Shown: positions 1-10,066 of the stretch, piece by piece
Position numbering within the stretch: the stretch's first letter is position 1
Layout: the number at the start of each line of letters is the position of its first letter
NCBI RefSeq assembly: GCF_000963005.1
Contig: NZ_JZHZ01000007.1
Span: forward strand, 3,451,468 to 3,515,467
DNA length: 64,000 nucleotides
Direction: 5' to 3'
From: Xanthomonas sp. GPE 39
GTDB taxonomy: Bacteria; Pseudomonadota; Gammaproteobacteria; Xanthomonadales; Xanthomonadaceae
Translations under genes and position numbers: made by a program
Notes under the pieces: model-generated
The model's input: only the letters and a program-made list of their open reading frames with translations
The model's database searches: none
What the model was told of the DNA's origin: nothing

Positions 1-70
1 CTTCGTCGTCTTCTCAATGCTCATGCTTGGAAATGCAACGTCTCTACTTCAAAGTTCATAACACGCTCTA
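1..70. mobile_element. Possible terminal sequence of an insertion element at the left edge
   Basis: The first 70 bases have no gene and are AT-richer than what follows. Read on the minus strand, the block starts near position 70 with TAGAGCGTGTTATGAACTTT, a form that looks like an IS5-group terminal repeat next to a TA/CTAG target. A related start, CTAGAGCGTGTATGCACTTG, occurs at 4380-4399 between jetB and jetC. No transposase is visible in the window, so this is only a candidate edge of an element lying to the left. Confidence 0.25.
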
Positions 71-114
71 GCGCACACCGCTATGCTGGCCACCCTTTTG
101 CGCGGAGCCTTCGC

Positions 115-888
115 GTGCTGGAATCGCTACCCACCGAACTGCCGTGGCTGCTGTGCATCGCCTTCAGCGCCGGACTGGTGGACGCGGCGGTCGGCGGCGG
201 CGGCTTGATCCAATTGCCAGGGCTATTTGCGACCCTGCCGCAGCAGGCACCGGCCCTGCTGTTGGGGACCAACAAGTTCAGTTCGATGGCCGGCACCGGC
301 GCAGCCACCTGGCGCTACACGCGCCATGTGCGCTTGCCATGGCGACCCGTGCTGTATGCGACGGCGGCGGCGTTCGCGTTCTCTTTCCTCGGCGCCACCG
401 CGGTCAGCCTGTTGCCGAAATCGGCGGTGCGTCCGCTGATCCTGGTGCTGCTGATCGCGATGTTGGGGTACACCCTGCTCAAGAAGGACTTCGGCGCCTT
501 GCACCGACCACGCCGCATCGGCCGCCGCGAATTGGCGATCGCGCTGACGATGGGAGCGGCAATCGGCTTCTACGACGGTTTCTTCGGCCCGGGCACTGGC
601 AGTTTCCTGATCTTCCTGTTCATCCGTTTCTTCGGCCTGGATTTTCTGCGCGCCTCGGCGGCGGCGAAGGTGGTCAATCTGGCGACCAACCTGGCCGCCC
701 TGTGCTTCTTCGTGCCCAGTGGGAAAGTGCTGCTGGCCGCCGCACTGCCGATGGCGGCGGCCAACGTGGCCGGCGCGGTAACTGGCACGCGGCTGGCGCT
801 GCGCGGTGGCACACCGTTGATCCGGCGATTGTTCCTGATGTTGGTGGTGGTGCTGATCGGCAAGATGGGGTGGGATGTGCTGCACTGA
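115..888 (+). CDS. TSUP (TauE/SafE) family membrane permease
   Basis: This 257-residue polytopic inner-membrane protein belongs to the TauE/SafE (TSUP, COG0730) group, which moves sulfite, organosulfonates and related small anions; the substrate here cannot be told. The N-terminal segment carries the typical glycine-rich loop (AGLVDAAVGGGGLIQLPGL, about residues 20-38) and a related loop recurs in the second half (GFYDGFFGPGTGSFL), the usual internal repeat of the family. I chose the GTG at 115 because GGAG at 104-107 is correctly spaced and no in-frame ATG lies upstream. It converges on jetC, with 32 bases between the two stop codons, and so occupies the place where a jetD gene would be expected. 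Confidence 0.85.
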   Translation: MLESLPTELPWLLCIAFSAGLVDAAVGGGGLIQLPGLFATLPQQAPALLLGTNKFSSMAGTGAATWRYTRHVRLPWRPVLYATAAAFAFSFLGATAVSLLPKSAVRPLILVLLIAMLGYTLLKKDFGALHRPRRIGRRELAIALTMGAAIGFYDGFFGPGTGSFLIFLFIRFFGLDFLRASAAAKVVNLATNLAALCFFVPSGKVLLAAALPMAAANVAGAVTGTRLALRGGTPLIRRLFLMLVVVLIGKMGWDVLH

Positions 889-920
889 GGCGCACCGTCT
901 CAGCGCGCGCGTCATCCGGA

Positions 921-3900
921 TCAGGGCTTGGATGGTGCGTCGGCGGTGACGCGTCGGCGCGACCGGCTACCGGTTGGCGCTGCGATTTCGACCGGCGCAG
1001 CCGCAGCCGTGTCTGTCGCGCGGGCACGTTCGGGCAGCTTCAATCGCTTGGCCTGCTCGTCGTATTCGATCAGCAACACGCCCGAATCATGACGGCCACT
1101 AATCTCCACGAAACAGGCACCGCCAATGAACGGCTCCAGCGTCATCACCGATTTCAACGGCGTGGCCACCACCATCTGGAAGCCGAAATTCTCGAAGATA
1201 TTCATCGCCAACGCGGTGAATTCGTTATCGGCCTTGTCGAACGCTTCGTCCAGCACCACGGCGCAATAACGCGGCAGTTCGCCGTCCTCGCCGCCGAGCT
1301 GGTAGCGCAACGCTGCGGCCAGGCAGGTGGTGGCCAGCTTCTGTCGCTGGCCGCCGGATTTACCAGCGCCGCTGCGATAAATCTCCACCTGCTGGCGCGT
1401 GGCGGCATCCAGTTCCACGCCGACGAACTCCACGTGCAAGCGCACGTCCAGCACCAGCTCCCGCCAGCGCTTGTCCTCGCCCTCCTGCGAACCTAGCCGG
1501 TGGACCAGCGCACGCAGTACCGCAAATTGCTGCTCGGCCAGTTCGCGCTGTTCGGTCTGGTAATGACCGAGCACTTCGCGCAGGCACTGCTGGAATTCGA
1601 TCACCTCGGGCAAACGGCGGTCGCTCAATTCGATGGTCAGCAAGGTGCCGCGATTGAACGGTACCTGTTCCAGGCTGGCGTTGACTTCATCCAGGCGCTG
1701 GGCGATGGACTTACGCGCCTCCGCAGCATGCCGTTGCAACGCCAGCAAATTGTTTTTGCTCTGACTCTGCAACAGCTCGAAAAAGCGCGCCTCGTGCTGC
1801 GGCAAGCCATCGCGTTCCAAGCGCTGCAAGCGGGCGAGGAAGTCATCGGCGCCAGAGAGGGTGACACTGAAATCGCCACTGTCTTCCGGCCATTGCTGGC
1901 AGTAGCGGCGAAAGCAGCCGAGCAGCAACTGCTCCAAGCGATGGTGTTCCTGCTGGCTGGCGCCGAGCTGGGCTTGGATACCGCGTTCCAGGTTGCGGAA
2001 CAGATCGGCCAGGTTGTCCAGGCTCAACATGCCGAGCGCCTCCAGGCGCTCGCCCAGGCCCTGGCGTTGCAGCGGCGTGAGGACACGCGCGTCGGCATCG
2101 GCACATTCCAGACGCTGCTTTTCCAGGCGTGCGCACTCTTTGCTGAGCGCCATCCGCTCGCTGCGGAGATCCTGATAGGTGCGGTCGGCATGTTGGATGT
2201 CCGCGCGCGCGTGATCGATCGCTTCGCCCAGGGCACGCAGGTTGGCGTCGCCTTCGCGCAACTGGCGCAGTGCCTGCGCGATGTCGTCCAGGCGCTGCAA
2301 GGGCGCGGCCACGTCGATCTCGTCCCAGCCCAGATTGGCCAGGGTGTGCCAGGCCAGACGTTGCGTGCCCGCGCGTTCGCGACGTGCGCGCAGCGTCGCC
2401 ACGTCGGCATCGCAGGCGGCGATGCGCGCGGCCAGTTCCTGGCCTTCGCGCTCAAACAAAGCCAGTTTGTCGCGATTGTCAAAACCCAACAGCCAGCGCC
2501 GACGGTCGCCGATGGCATGGCGGTCGTCCTTTTCGTAACGCTCGCCGGGATGTTTGACCTGGCCTTCGCGGGTGATGGCGCGTTCGGCATGCCGCAACGC
2601 CTTCGCACTGTCCACGCAGTCGTAATCGAAACGCTTGCCCAGTTCGCGGCGCAGCCAACCGGCGAAGGCATGTTCGCGCAGTTCCAGCTTGTGCAGCAGC
2701 GACGCCGATCCAGGCCCGTTGGCAGAGGACAGCGCTTGCGCGTTGTCGCGTACCCGGTAGTAGACCAGGCGGATTCCCAAGTGGTTGCGGTTGACCCAAT
2801 CGGCCACGTCGGCGTAATGACGCTCATCCACCAACAGCGATTGCGCGAACCCATGCAAAACGCGCTCGATCGCCCCGCGCCAGGCGGCTTGATCGTCACG
2901 GACCTGGATCAACTCGCCGACGAACGGCAGCGCCGCCTCCGGCACGCCGGTATCGGCGCTCAGCCGCGCGCGCAGCGCCTGCATCGGCGCCGGAATGTTG
3001 GAAGGATGACGCGTGAGCGCTTCGATCTCGGCGCGCACCTCGGCGAAGCGTTTTTCGTCCTCGGCCTTGCCGGCCATGCGTTGGAGGATCGCTTCGTCCA
3101 ATTCGGCGGCCATCCGCTGGCCATCCTCCAGCGCCGCGCGCGCCTGCGCGGCCTGTTCGGCAAAACCATGCGCGCTGCCGGCCAGCACCTGCTCCAGCAC
3201 ACCACAAGCCTGTTCGGCGTGGGTCCGCTTGGCCGCACGGCGGTCGCGCTCGGCCTGGACTTGCGTGTGTTCGCGCTCCAGCGCATCGATGCGCTCGCCA
3301 CCCTGTTCGCGCCGCTGCGCTTCCAGATCATCGAGACGGCGCTGGTGATTTTCCAATGCGGCACGCCGCTGGCCTTCTTCGCCGGCCAGCCCGCGATCCT
3401 GGGTGTCCAGCGCTTGCAAGCGTGCATCCAGCAAAGCCAGACGGCGCTGCTCACGATAAGGATCCAGGCCGAGCTTGAGTTCCTCCAGTTCGCTGCGCTG
3501 GCGGCGCAAGGCCATCAGCTCGGTGTGATAGCCGCGTGCCGGGCCCAGGGTTTCGACCTGGCGGCGCGCGGTGACCACCGCCTGATGCGCGCCATCCAAT
3601 TCGGCAAAATCACCAAGCAGCCGTTCGGCGGCATCGAAAGTCTTGGGCGCTTCGAGCATGAAACCACGCAGGAAGGCATTGAGATCGCCCAGGTTCTTCG
3701 CCGACTGGGTTTTGTGCAGCAAGCGCAGCGCCGTTTCGTTGCCGATACCAAGCTGGTGACGGAAACGCTCGGCATAGCCAGCAAAACTGTCGAAGTGATG
3801 CACATCAGGCAGACGTTGCTTGAGCTTGCGCAGGTCCAGGTCGAAGCCGGCCAGCTCGGTGGCAATATCGAACGCACGCTCAGCCACCATGTAGTGCTTG

Positions 3901-4370
3901 CGCACATCGCCCGGCGCAGCGCCGCTGCCGGCAATCCAGAACAGCCGTACCAGGCTGACCACGCGCTCCTCGCCGTCGTGATACTCCAGCACCAGCGCGG
4001 TCCAGGTGGCGCCCTTGCGCAGGTACTGGGTGGCGATTTCGCCGGAGGCACTGTCCTGTTGATCGGCCCAGGCGCCGCGCACGTAAGACACCAGGTTGCG
4101 GTCGCGGCCACTGCGTTCTGCCTCGCGCGCGGCGGCGTTGAAATCGACGATGCTCGGCGGCGTCAGCAATGCCGACATCGCATCCAGCAAGGTGGATTTA
4201 CCGGAACCGGAACGGCCGACGAACAGGAAGCCACGCGCGGCAATCGGCACCTCGGTCAGGCCGGAAAACGTGCCCCAGTTGTAGACCTGCAAGCGCCGCA
4301 TGCGGAACTGCTGCAGGCGCGGATCGGGCAAATCGGCGGCGAACAAGCCGGAAGACGCGGAGGATTTCAT
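921..4370 (-). CDS. jetC: SMC-like ATPase of a Wadjet/MksBEF system (JetC/MksB-type)
   Basis: Large SMC/MukB-like ATPase, the motor subunit of MukBEF-related Wadjet (JetABCD) or MksBEF condensins, which extrude DNA loops and in Wadjet restrict circular plasmids. About 1149 residues. The Walker A motif GRSGSGKST is at roughly residues 52-60. A long Glu/Gln/Arg/Ala-rich coiled coil fills the middle. The C-terminal head has the ABC signature SGAGKSGGQRQK (about 1000-1011) and Walker B/D-loop VVLDEAFDKAD (about 1037-1047). The ATG at 4370 is used; a GTG two codons upstream (4376) is possible. It is the last gene of the jetA-jetB-jetC unit, 88 bases after jetB, and no jetD-like gene follows. Confidence 0.9.
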   Translation of the reverse strand: MKSSASSGLFAADLPDPRLQQFRMRRLQVYNWGTFSGLTEVPIAARGFLFVGRSGSGKSTLLDAMSALLTPPSIVDFNAAAREAERSGRDRNLVSYVRGAWADQQDSASGEIATQYLRKGATWTALVLEYHDGEERVVSLVRLFWIAGSGAAPGDVRKHYMVAERAFDIATELAGFDLDLRKLKQRLPDVHHFDSFAGYAERFRHQLGIGNETALRLLHKTQSAKNLGDLNAFLRGFMLEAPKTFDAAERLLGDFAELDGAHQAVVTARRQVETLGPARGYHTELMALRRQRSELEELKLGLDPYREQRRLALLDARLQALDTQDRGLAGEEGQRRAALENHQRRLDDLEAQRREQGGERIDALEREHTQVQAERDRRAAKRTHAEQACGVLEQVLAGSAHGFAEQAAQARAALEDGQRMAAELDEAILQRMAGKAEDEKRFAEVRAEIEALTRHPSNIPAPMQALRARLSADTGVPEAALPFVGELIQVRDDQAAWRGAIERVLHGFAQSLLVDERHYADVADWVNRNHLGIRLVYYRVRDNAQALSSANGPGSASLLHKLELREHAFAGWLRRELGKRFDYDCVDSAKALRHAERAITREGQVKHPGERYEKDDRHAIGDRRRWLLGFDNRDKLALFEREGQELAARIAACDADVATLRARRERAGTQRLAWHTLANLGWDEIDVAAPLQRLDDIAQALRQLREGDANLRALGEAIDHARADIQHADRTYQDLRSERMALSKECARLEKQRLECADADARVLTPLQRQGLGERLEALGMLSLDNLADLFRNLERGIQAQLGASQQEHHRLEQLLLGCFRRYCQQWPEDSGDFSVTLSGADDFLARLQRLERDGLPQHEARFFELLQSQSKNNLLALQRHAAEARKSIAQRLDEVNASLEQVPFNRGTLLTIELSDRRLPEVIEFQQCLREVLGHYQTEQRELAEQQFAVLRALVHRLGSQEGEDKRWRELVLDVRLHVEFVGVELDAATRQQVEIYRSGAGKSGGQRQKLATTCLAAALRYQLGGEDGELPRYCAVVLDEAFDKADNEFTALAMNIFENFGFQMVVATPLKSVMTLEPFIGGACFVEISGRHDSGVLLIEYDEQAKRLKLPERARATDTAAAAPVEIAAPTGSRSRRRVTADAPSKP

Positions 4371-4458
4371 CGGCACAGTCTAGAGCGTGTATGCACTTGG
4401 AATTGAGTTGCGTTGGTCGCCAGCGTTACGAAGGTGGTGGTGATGAGGCGTGGTAACA
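4371..4458. other. jetB-jetC spacer with IS-end-like sequence
   Basis: Unlike the overlapping jetA/jetB junction, this junction has an 88-base spacer. It contains CTAG at 4380-4383, followed at once by AGCGTGTATGCACTTG, which resembles the possible IS terminus at the left edge of the window. A second CTAG lies at 4458-4461, across the jetB stop codon. A small excised or decayed insertion is possible, but the right-hand end lacks the matching inverted repeat. Confidence 0.3.
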
Positions 4459-5166
4459 CTAGCCGTCACCAGACACATCCGCAGCCGCATCGCCGTTGTC
4501 CGCAGATTCCGGCGCCTCGCGTAGTTCGCGGTAGACCTGGGCCAGTGCGGCCACATCCTCGGCGGAGAACAACAGTTTGAGCGCTGGCGAAACTTCGTAT
4601 CGCTGCTCTTCACCGCGCAAACGGGTCAGGACATGGTTGTCCTTCATTTTCTGCACGGCATTGCCAACGCGACGCAGAAAGCCGGCGCGGTCGGTGGACA
4701 CATTTTTTTCATAGACAGCCAACGCGTCGCTCAACTGCGCCTCTTCGACCACCGCGCGCACCCCACGCGCATCGGCTTCGGCCAACTGTTGGCGCAGGTG
4801 CAAAAGCAACACCGAGTCGATGAAGGTCAGCGGCGCCGAGCGCAGCAATACCGGCGTTTCCAATTCGCCGGTGTCGGCCTGGCGGGTGAACGCGATGCCG
4901 GTTTCGCGATCCAGCACCAACTCCAGGAACAATTCCGACAGCGCGCTGCGAATCGCCGCCTCGTTGCGCAGCAGCGCCGGCCACAGCGTGCTATGCCGCT
5001 GTGCGTCCACGCTCGGGCCGCTGAGCAACTGGCACAGCACACGCCGCGCATCCAGCGGCAGAGCGCCACTGTCGCCTGCGAATAATCCGTTGCCGGGATC
5101 TGCTGCGGTCGCGGTATCCACATCGCCTGCCGCATCGGACGCATCCGCATGGTCATGCCAATTCAT
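4459..5166 (-). CDS. jetB: DUF4194 protein, kleisin-associated subunit JetB/MksE-type
   Basis: A 235-residue DUF4194-type protein, the MukE/MksE-like (winged-helix) subunit of Wadjet/MksBEF complexes that binds the kleisin and helps DNA loading. Recognised from order, size and sequence features such as the [18 protein letters not shown] and RETGIAFT segments. The longer open frame could start at 5274, but ATG 5166 gives a normal N-terminus and overlaps the 3' end of jetA by 14 bases, as expected for a coupled operon. The C-terminus is acidic and low in complexity (ends [14 protein letters not shown]). Confidence 0.85.
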   Translation of the reverse strand: MNWHDHADASDAAGDVDTATAADPGNGLFAGDSGALPLDARRVLCQLLSGPSVDAQRHSTLWPALLRNEAAIRSALSELFLELVLDRETGIAFTRQADTGELETPVLLRSAPLTFIDSVLLLHLRQQLAEADARGVRAVVEEAQLSDALAVYEKNVSTDRAGFLRRVGNAVQKMKDNHVLTRLRGEEQRYEVSPALKLLFSAEDVAALAQVYRELREAPESADNGDAAADVSGDG

Positions 5167-6622
5167 GGCGTTTCTCCTGGGTGAACCACACCAGCGGAAT
5201 GCGCGCACTACGCCACTGACCGTCGCCACCACGCCAGTGCGCGTGTTCGTGCTGTTCGGGCAGGACCACACCATGGCGCGTGCCCAGCGACAGATAGCCG
5301 ATCACGCTGCCCAAGCCCTGGCTGGCCTCACGCTGTGCCAGCACCTGGGCGATGGACAACTGCCGATGCGCGGCGAGCAACTCGAACAGATCACGGCGCA
5401 AGCTGCGGAAATCAATCTCCGATTGCGCGACCAGATCGCCAACGCTGTCCAGGGAGATCGCCGCCGCCTCGTTGCGCTGGATGCTGCCATCGATCTGTTG
5501 TTGGCGCGGATCGTGCAAGCGCCACTGCGACAGCGAGCGCAGGCGACTGCTGGTCAATTTCAGGTCGCGGCCGATGCTGCGCTGCGCGGGAATGCGATCA
5601 CGCAGTGCCAGCGCTTCGGCCTGTGCCTGCTTGAGGAACTGATTGAGGCGGCGCTGTTCGAGATAACCACGGCTCTGGACGAAGCCACGCAAACTGCGCG
5701 CGAAATGCTGCATCACATCGTGGACCTGGCCGCCGCGTTCGAGCATGGTGGCGGTCAGCCCGCGCAGGAAACCGCGTTCGCGCCGATCAAGCTTGCGCGC
5801 AAAACCACGCGACAACAATGTCTCCAGCGCCGCATCCAACTGCGCGCTTTGTTCGGCATCGTTGAGCAACGCCCAGAACGCCTGAAAACTGCGGCCGGCA
5901 TCGCTGTCACCGATCACGTCCACGCCTTCGAACAGCTTGCCCAGAATCTCGCCACGCTCGCCATCGTCATCGATGATGCGTTCGCGGAAGCTGCGGTTGA
6001 GTTGCTCGAAATCGTCGCGGACACGGCGGAAATCTTCGGTCAACTCGTCGGCCAGAGCGATCACCTGGCGCGTGCGTTCCAGTGCGCGCTTGCCATCCAG
6101 CGAGGCGACTTTGCCGGCGGAAACCCGCGCGATTTCCGCATCGATCCGGTCGCGTTCGTCGCGCAACGCGGACAAACGCGCATCCGGATTGGTTTCGGTC
6201 AACGCCGCCAACTGCGCCAATTGCTGCATCACCAGCGCCAGGCGGCTCTCGGTGGCGGCACCGCGCGTATGTTCCAGTCCATCGACGAAGCGGATCGCCT
6301 GCAAAGCCTGGGTCGACACCTCATAGTCTTCCTGCTGCGCGCCCTCCGGCAGCCGGCGCTCCAACCACCCCTGGGCCAGCCAGTGAGCCAGGTAGGCCTG
6401 CGCGGTGCGCGGTAGGTCGCGTGCCAGTTGATCGGCATTGAGATCGTCGAGCATGCGCTGCAGCCGCTCGTGCAGGACCGCCGTCGGCAAGCGACGCTCG
6501 TTCTCCAGCAGCAAGGTTTGCAGCAAACCGATGATTTCCGGTGCCTGATCGGCCGCGATCAGCTTCCACAACGGCTGCTCGCGCAGCGCGCGATAGCGGG
6601 CGATACGGGCGCGGTGTTTCAT
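5153..6622 (-). CDS. jetA: DUF3375 protein, kleisin-like subunit JetA/MksF-type
   Basis: A DUF3375 protein of about 489 residues, the kleisin-like (MukF/MksF-type) first subunit of Wadjet and MksBEF loci. The N-terminus [20 protein letters not shown] is characteristic, a helical Arg/Leu/Glu-rich middle follows, and the C-terminus is winged-helix-like ([20 protein letters not shown]). ATG 6622 is preferred over 6652 because the family consensus begins close to it; neither has a clear Shine-Dalgarno. It is the first gene of the unit and is co-directional with folE upstream (stop at 6700, 77 bases away). Confidence 0.85.
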   Translation of the reverse strand: MKHRARIARYRALREQPLWKLIAADQAPEIIGLLQTLLLENERRLPTAVLHERLQRMLDDLNADQLARDLPRTAQAYLAHWLAQGWLERRLPEGAQQEDYEVSTQALQAIRFVDGLEHTRGAATESRLALVMQQLAQLAALTETNPDARLSALRDERDRIDAEIARVSAGKVASLDGKRALERTRQVIALADELTEDFRRVRDDFEQLNRSFRERIIDDDGERGEILGKLFEGVDVIGDSDAGRSFQAFWALLNDAEQSAQLDAALETLLSRGFARKLDRRERGFLRGLTATMLERGGQVHDVMQHFARSLRGFVQSRGYLEQRRLNQFLKQAQAEALALRDRIPAQRSIGRDLKLTSSRLRSLSQWRLHDPRQQQIDGSIQRNEAAAISLDSVGDLVAQSEIDFRSLRRDLFELLAAHRQLSIAQVLAQREASQGLGSVIGYLSLGTRHGVVLPEQHEHAHWRGGDGQWRSARIPLVWFTQEKRHELA

Positions 6623-6699
6623 CGGGTGTGTGCCGAGCGCAAGCAACGACAAGATTGCAACGACGCGGTCATGCTAACCCAGCACCGCATGCGGCACGC

Positions 6700-7302
6700 T
6701 CAACGCGCGCCGCAATCGATGAAACGCAGGAATTCGGCGCGCGTGCGCGCATCTTCGCGGAAGGTACCGAGCATCTTCGAGGTAACCATGCTCACGCCCC
6801 GCTTGTGCACGCCGCGGGTGGTCATGCATTCGTGCGAGCCCTCCACCACTACACCCACACCCAGCGGTTGCAGCGCGTCCTGGATGCATTGCGCGATCTG
6901 CGCGGTCATCTTTTCCTGTACCTGGAAGCGACACGCGTAGGCATCGACCACCCGCGCCAGCTTGCTGATGCCCACCACCTTGCCACGCGGCAAATAACCG
7001 ACGTGCACCTTGCCGATGATCGGCGCCATGTGGTGCTCGCAGTGGCTTTCGTAATGGATGTCGCGCAGCACGATCAGCTCATCGTAGCCAGCCACTTCTT
7101 CGAAGGTACGCAACATATATTCGCGCGGATCCTCGCGGTAGCCGCTGAACCAATCGCCGTAAGCCTCGGCGACCCGCCGCGGGGTATCCAGCAAGCCTTC
7201 ACGGGTCGGGTCGTCGCCGGCCCAGCGCAGCAGGGTACGCACCGCTTCCTCGGCCTGGGCCTGGGTCACGGAAGAAACAGGAGTGTGTTTGGAATCGGCC
7301 AT
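6700..7302 (-). CDS. folE: GTP cyclohydrolase I
   Basis: Cytosolic enzyme that converts GTP to 7,8-dihydroneopterin triphosphate, the first step of tetrahydrofolate/pterin synthesis. The 200-residue length fits the single-domain family. The zinc ligands are in place: Cys88 and His91 in [10 protein letters not shown] and Cys159 in [10 protein letters not shown]. The signature [24 protein letters not shown] is present (pieces at about 108-130). ATG 7302 is chosen; an upstream in-frame ATG at 7317 would add only five residues. Start 452 bases from the chemotaxis gene, which reads the other way. Confidence 0.97.
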   Translation of the reverse strand: MADSKHTPVSSVTQAQAEEAVRTLLRWAGDDPTREGLLDTPRRVAEAYGDWFSGYREDPREYMLRTFEEVAGYDELIVLRDIHYESHCEHHMAPIIGKVHVGYLPRGKVVGISKLARVVDAYACRFQVQEKMTAQIAQCIQDALQPLGVGVVVEGSHECMTTRGVHKRGVSMVTSKMLGTFREDARTRAEFLRFIDCGAR

Positions 7303-7754
7303 CGAGAAGAAACGCACGTAAGAGGGGCTGCATGGTACCCGAGTCGCCTGGAGGACGCCGTTTCGGTGCCGCGCGCAGGCTGCCCGCCAATCCCCTGGCT
7401 CTACGCGCCGATCAGCCAGCTTCAGCAGTACAGCCTGGGCGTCAGGCGACCGACGATCAGGGTGACATCGTGGATTGTGGAATTGAAAATAGGACGCCGC
7501 GTTGCCGCAGAGAGGCTTCCATGGGAGTAACCACCGTACTCTGGCGTATTTGCGCGCTATTTATCACATAAATTTACTGTCCAGCCTCGATCATGGCATC
7601 GCCATGCGGCAGCGATGTACTTCAGTTCACCTGCGGCACGCCGCTACTGCTGTGTTCACCCGGCCAAGCGCAGTCGCGCGACCGTCGACAATTCGCTCCC
7701 CCCACCATGTCTGTTATCCCCGCTTCCCACCCCACGTCGGCGAAATCCACCCCC
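7303..7754. other. Divergent intergenic region folE / chemotaxis receptor
   Basis: About 450 bases without a convincing gene. It must carry the folE promoter (minus) and the promoter of the chemoreceptor gene (plus). An AT-rich stretch at about 7556-7580 (TTATCACATAAATTTACTG) is the likeliest promoter area for the receptor. I see no strong palindrome. Confidence 0.5.
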
Positions 7755-9863
7755 ATGCACGTCTTCTCGAATCTGCGTATCGGCCAACGCCTGGCCCTGG
7801 GCTTTCTCTCGATCATCGTGCTGATGGTCCTGCTCACAGTCGTCGGCATCGAGCGCGTCCACAGCATCGACCAACGCCTGACCGCCATCAACGCGGTCAA
7901 TAGCGTCAAGCAACGCTACGCGATCAATTTCCGTGGCAGCGTCCATGATCGCGCGATCGCACTGCGCGACGTGGTGCTGCTGGACGATCCGGCCAGCCGT
8001 CAAACCACCAAGGACTTGATCGACAAACTGGCCGCCGACTATGCGCGCTCGGCGCAGCCGCTCAACGACATGCTTGCGGCCTCCAACGATCCCAAAGAAC
8101 AGGCCATCCTGCAGCGGATTCAGGCAATCGAGCAGCGCACCATGCCGTTGATCGTGCAAGTGCGCAGCCTGCGCGACAGCGGCGACAAAGACCAGGCGCA
8201 AACCTTGCTGCTGCAGCAAGCGCGTCCGGCCTTCGTCGACTGGCTGGCCAGCATCAACGCCTTCATCGACCTGCAGGAAGCCAAGAACCGCCAGGCCGCC
8301 AAGGAGGCGATGACCACCGCGCATGACTTCGCCGTGCTCATGGTCGGCTGCACCGTGCTGGCCTTGCTGTTGGGCTCCGGCATCGCCTTTCTGCTCACCC
8401 GCCGGGTGGTATTGCCGCTGCGGCAGTCGCTCCGTCTGGCCGAGCGCATCGGCGCTGGCGATCTGAGCAGCCCCGACACCTCCACCGCCAACGACGAATC
8501 CGGGCAATTACTGCGGGCGATGCAGCAAATGCAGCGGCGCCTGCATGAAGTCATCTCGGCGCAACGCGAAATGGCCACGCGCCACGATGCCGGTGCGATC
8601 AGCTACCGCATGGATGCGCAACGCTTCCCCGGCGAATACGGACAGATGGTCGCCGGCACCAACGCCCTGGTCGATGCCCATGTGCAGACGCAATTGCGCA
8701 TCACCGAGGTCATGGGCCGCTACGCTGTCGGCGACCTGCGTCAGGAAATCGCGGACTACCCCGGCGAAAAGGCCGCGATCACCGCCACGATGCGGCATGT
8801 CAAACAAAACCTGCATGCGATCAACGTGCAGATCCAGACGCTGGCCGAAGCCGCCTGCGCCGGCGACTTCGCTCACCGCGGGCAACCGGAGAAATTCGAG
8901 CATGCCTTCCGCACCATGGTCGAGAACCTCAACACCATGATGGCGACAGCCGATACCAACCTGGGCAAGTTCTCGGCACTGTTGCGTGGCATCGCCGAGG
9001 GCGATCTCACCGTACGCATGTCCGGCAACTTCCATGGCGTGTTCGCCACCATGCGCGACGATGCCAACAGCACCGTGCACCGCCTTACCGACATCGTCGC
9101 CCACATCCAGCGCACCACCAACAATATCGGCTTCGCCGCCGAGGATATCGCCAGCGGCAATCAGGAGCTGGCGCAGCGTAGCGAACAACAAGCGTCCAAC
9201 CTGGAAGAAACCGCCGCCGCGATGGAGGAGCTGACCTCCACAGTGAAGCAAAACGCCGAACACGCCCAGCGTGCCAACCAACTTGCACTGGGCGCAGCCA
9301 GCGTGGCAACGAACGGACGCGACGTGGTGAGTCAGGCGGTGGAAACCATGAGCGGCATCGAGGCAGCGTCCAAGCGCATCGCCGCCATCATCTCGGTGAT
9401 CGATGGCATCGCCTTCCAGACCAATATCCTGGCGCTCAACGCCTCGGTGGAAGCCGCGCGCGCCGGCGAGCAAGGCAAGGGTTTCGCGGTGGTCGCCTCG
9501 GAAGTCGGCACCCTCGCCCACCGCGCCTCCAGCGCCGCGAAGGAGATCAAGACGCTGATCGACGACTCGGTACAGCGCGTGACCCATGGTGCCGCGCTGG
9601 TCAACAAGGCCGGCACCACCATGGGCCAGTTGGTCACCAGCGTGCAGCACGTCACCGACATCATGGGCCACATCTCGGCGGCCTCACGCGAGCAAGCACA
9701 GGGCATCGAGCAGGTGAACCAAACCATCGCCAAGATGGACGAAGCCACCCAACAGAACGTCACCCTGGTGGAAGAGGCCAGCACCGCAGCGCGCTCGCTG
9801 GAGGAACAGTCGGCACAGCTCACCCAGGCGGTGGAAGTGTTCAAGGTCGGCGCCTACGTCTGA
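7755..9863 (+). CDS. Methyl-accepting chemotaxis protein
   Basis: Inner-membrane chemoreceptor that signals through CheW/CheA. From ATG 7755 it has about 702 residues: TM1 (about 12-32), a periplasmic four-helix-bundle type sensor (about 33-190, [15 protein letters not shown]), TM2 (about 194-216), a HAMP domain, further HAMP-like repeats ([10 protein letters not shown]), and the cytoplasmic signalling domain with the hairpin tip [21 protein letters not shown] Glu/Gln methylation segment ([12 protein letters not shown]) is present. There is no C-terminal CheR/CheB-tethering pentapeptide; the protein ends VFKVGAYV. In-frame ATGs at 7707 and 7593 are upstream; 7755 gives the usual short cytoplasmic N-terminus. 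Confidence 0.93.
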   Translation: MHVFSNLRIGQRLALGFLSIIVLMVLLTVVGIERVHSIDQRLTAINAVNSVKQRYAINFRGSVHDRAIALRDVVLLDDPASRQTTKDLIDKLAADYARSAQPLNDMLAASNDPKEQAILQRIQAIEQRTMPLIVQVRSLRDSGDKDQAQTLLLQQARPAFVDWLASINAFIDLQEAKNRQAAKEAMTTAHDFAVLMVGCTVLALLLGSGIAFLLTRRVVLPLRQSLRLAERIGAGDLSSPDTSTANDESGQLLRAMQQMQRRLHEVISAQREMATRHDAGAISYRMDAQRFPGEYGQMVAGTNALVDAHVQTQLRITEVMGRYAVGDLRQEIADYPGEKAAITATMRHVKQNLHAINVQIQTLAEAACAGDFAHRGQPEKFEHAFRTMVENLNTMMATADTNLGKFSALLRGIAEGDLTVRMSGNFHGVFATMRDDANSTVHRLTDIVAHIQRTTNNIGFAAEDIASGNQELAQRSEQQASNLEETAAAMEELTSTVKQNAEHAQRANQLALGAASVATNGRDVVSQAVETMSGIEAASKRIAAIISVIDGIAFQTNILALNASVEAARAGEQGKGFAVVASEVGTLAHRASSAAKEIKTLIDDSVQRVTHGAALVNKAGTTMGQLVTSVQHVTDIMGHISAASREQAQGIEQVNQTIAKMDEATQQNVTLVEEASTAARSLEEQSAQLTQAVEVFKVGAYV

Positions 9864-10066
9864 GCGCAGAGCGCAGCCAGCGTTGCCGCCTGGTCTCGGC
9901 GGCAACCGATGGCGGCAACGGGTGAACGCAAGGTGTCGGGCGATGACCGGCGGTGCCTGCCAAACCACGGCATATGCCTGCACACAGGTTAGGATGGCGC
10001 CTTCCCATATCCGCCCATTGCGCAGATTTCAGTGAAGGCCCGCACCCCCGACGCAGCCACGATGGC

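Noticed and set aside
223-915. Minus-strand frame at the place where jetD would be expected
   Set aside because: Its translation is His/Gln/Arg-rich with no DUF2220 features and it is antisense to the clear TSUP permease.
1500-4406. 968-codon open frame on the plus strand
   Set aside because: It lies fully antisense to jetC; the translation is low-complexity Gln/Ala/Arg-rich with no domain, while the minus strand has ATPase motifs. Typical of high-GC antisense frames.
4820-6415. 531-codon plus-strand frame antisense to jetA/jetB
   Set aside because: No domain, biased composition; the opposite strand holds DUF3375 and DUF4194 proteins.
7568-7600. Possible sigma-28 (FliA) promoter before the chemoreceptor gene
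   Set aside because: TAAATTTA is present, but the downstream part (CCTCGATC) matches GCCGATAA too poorly to call.
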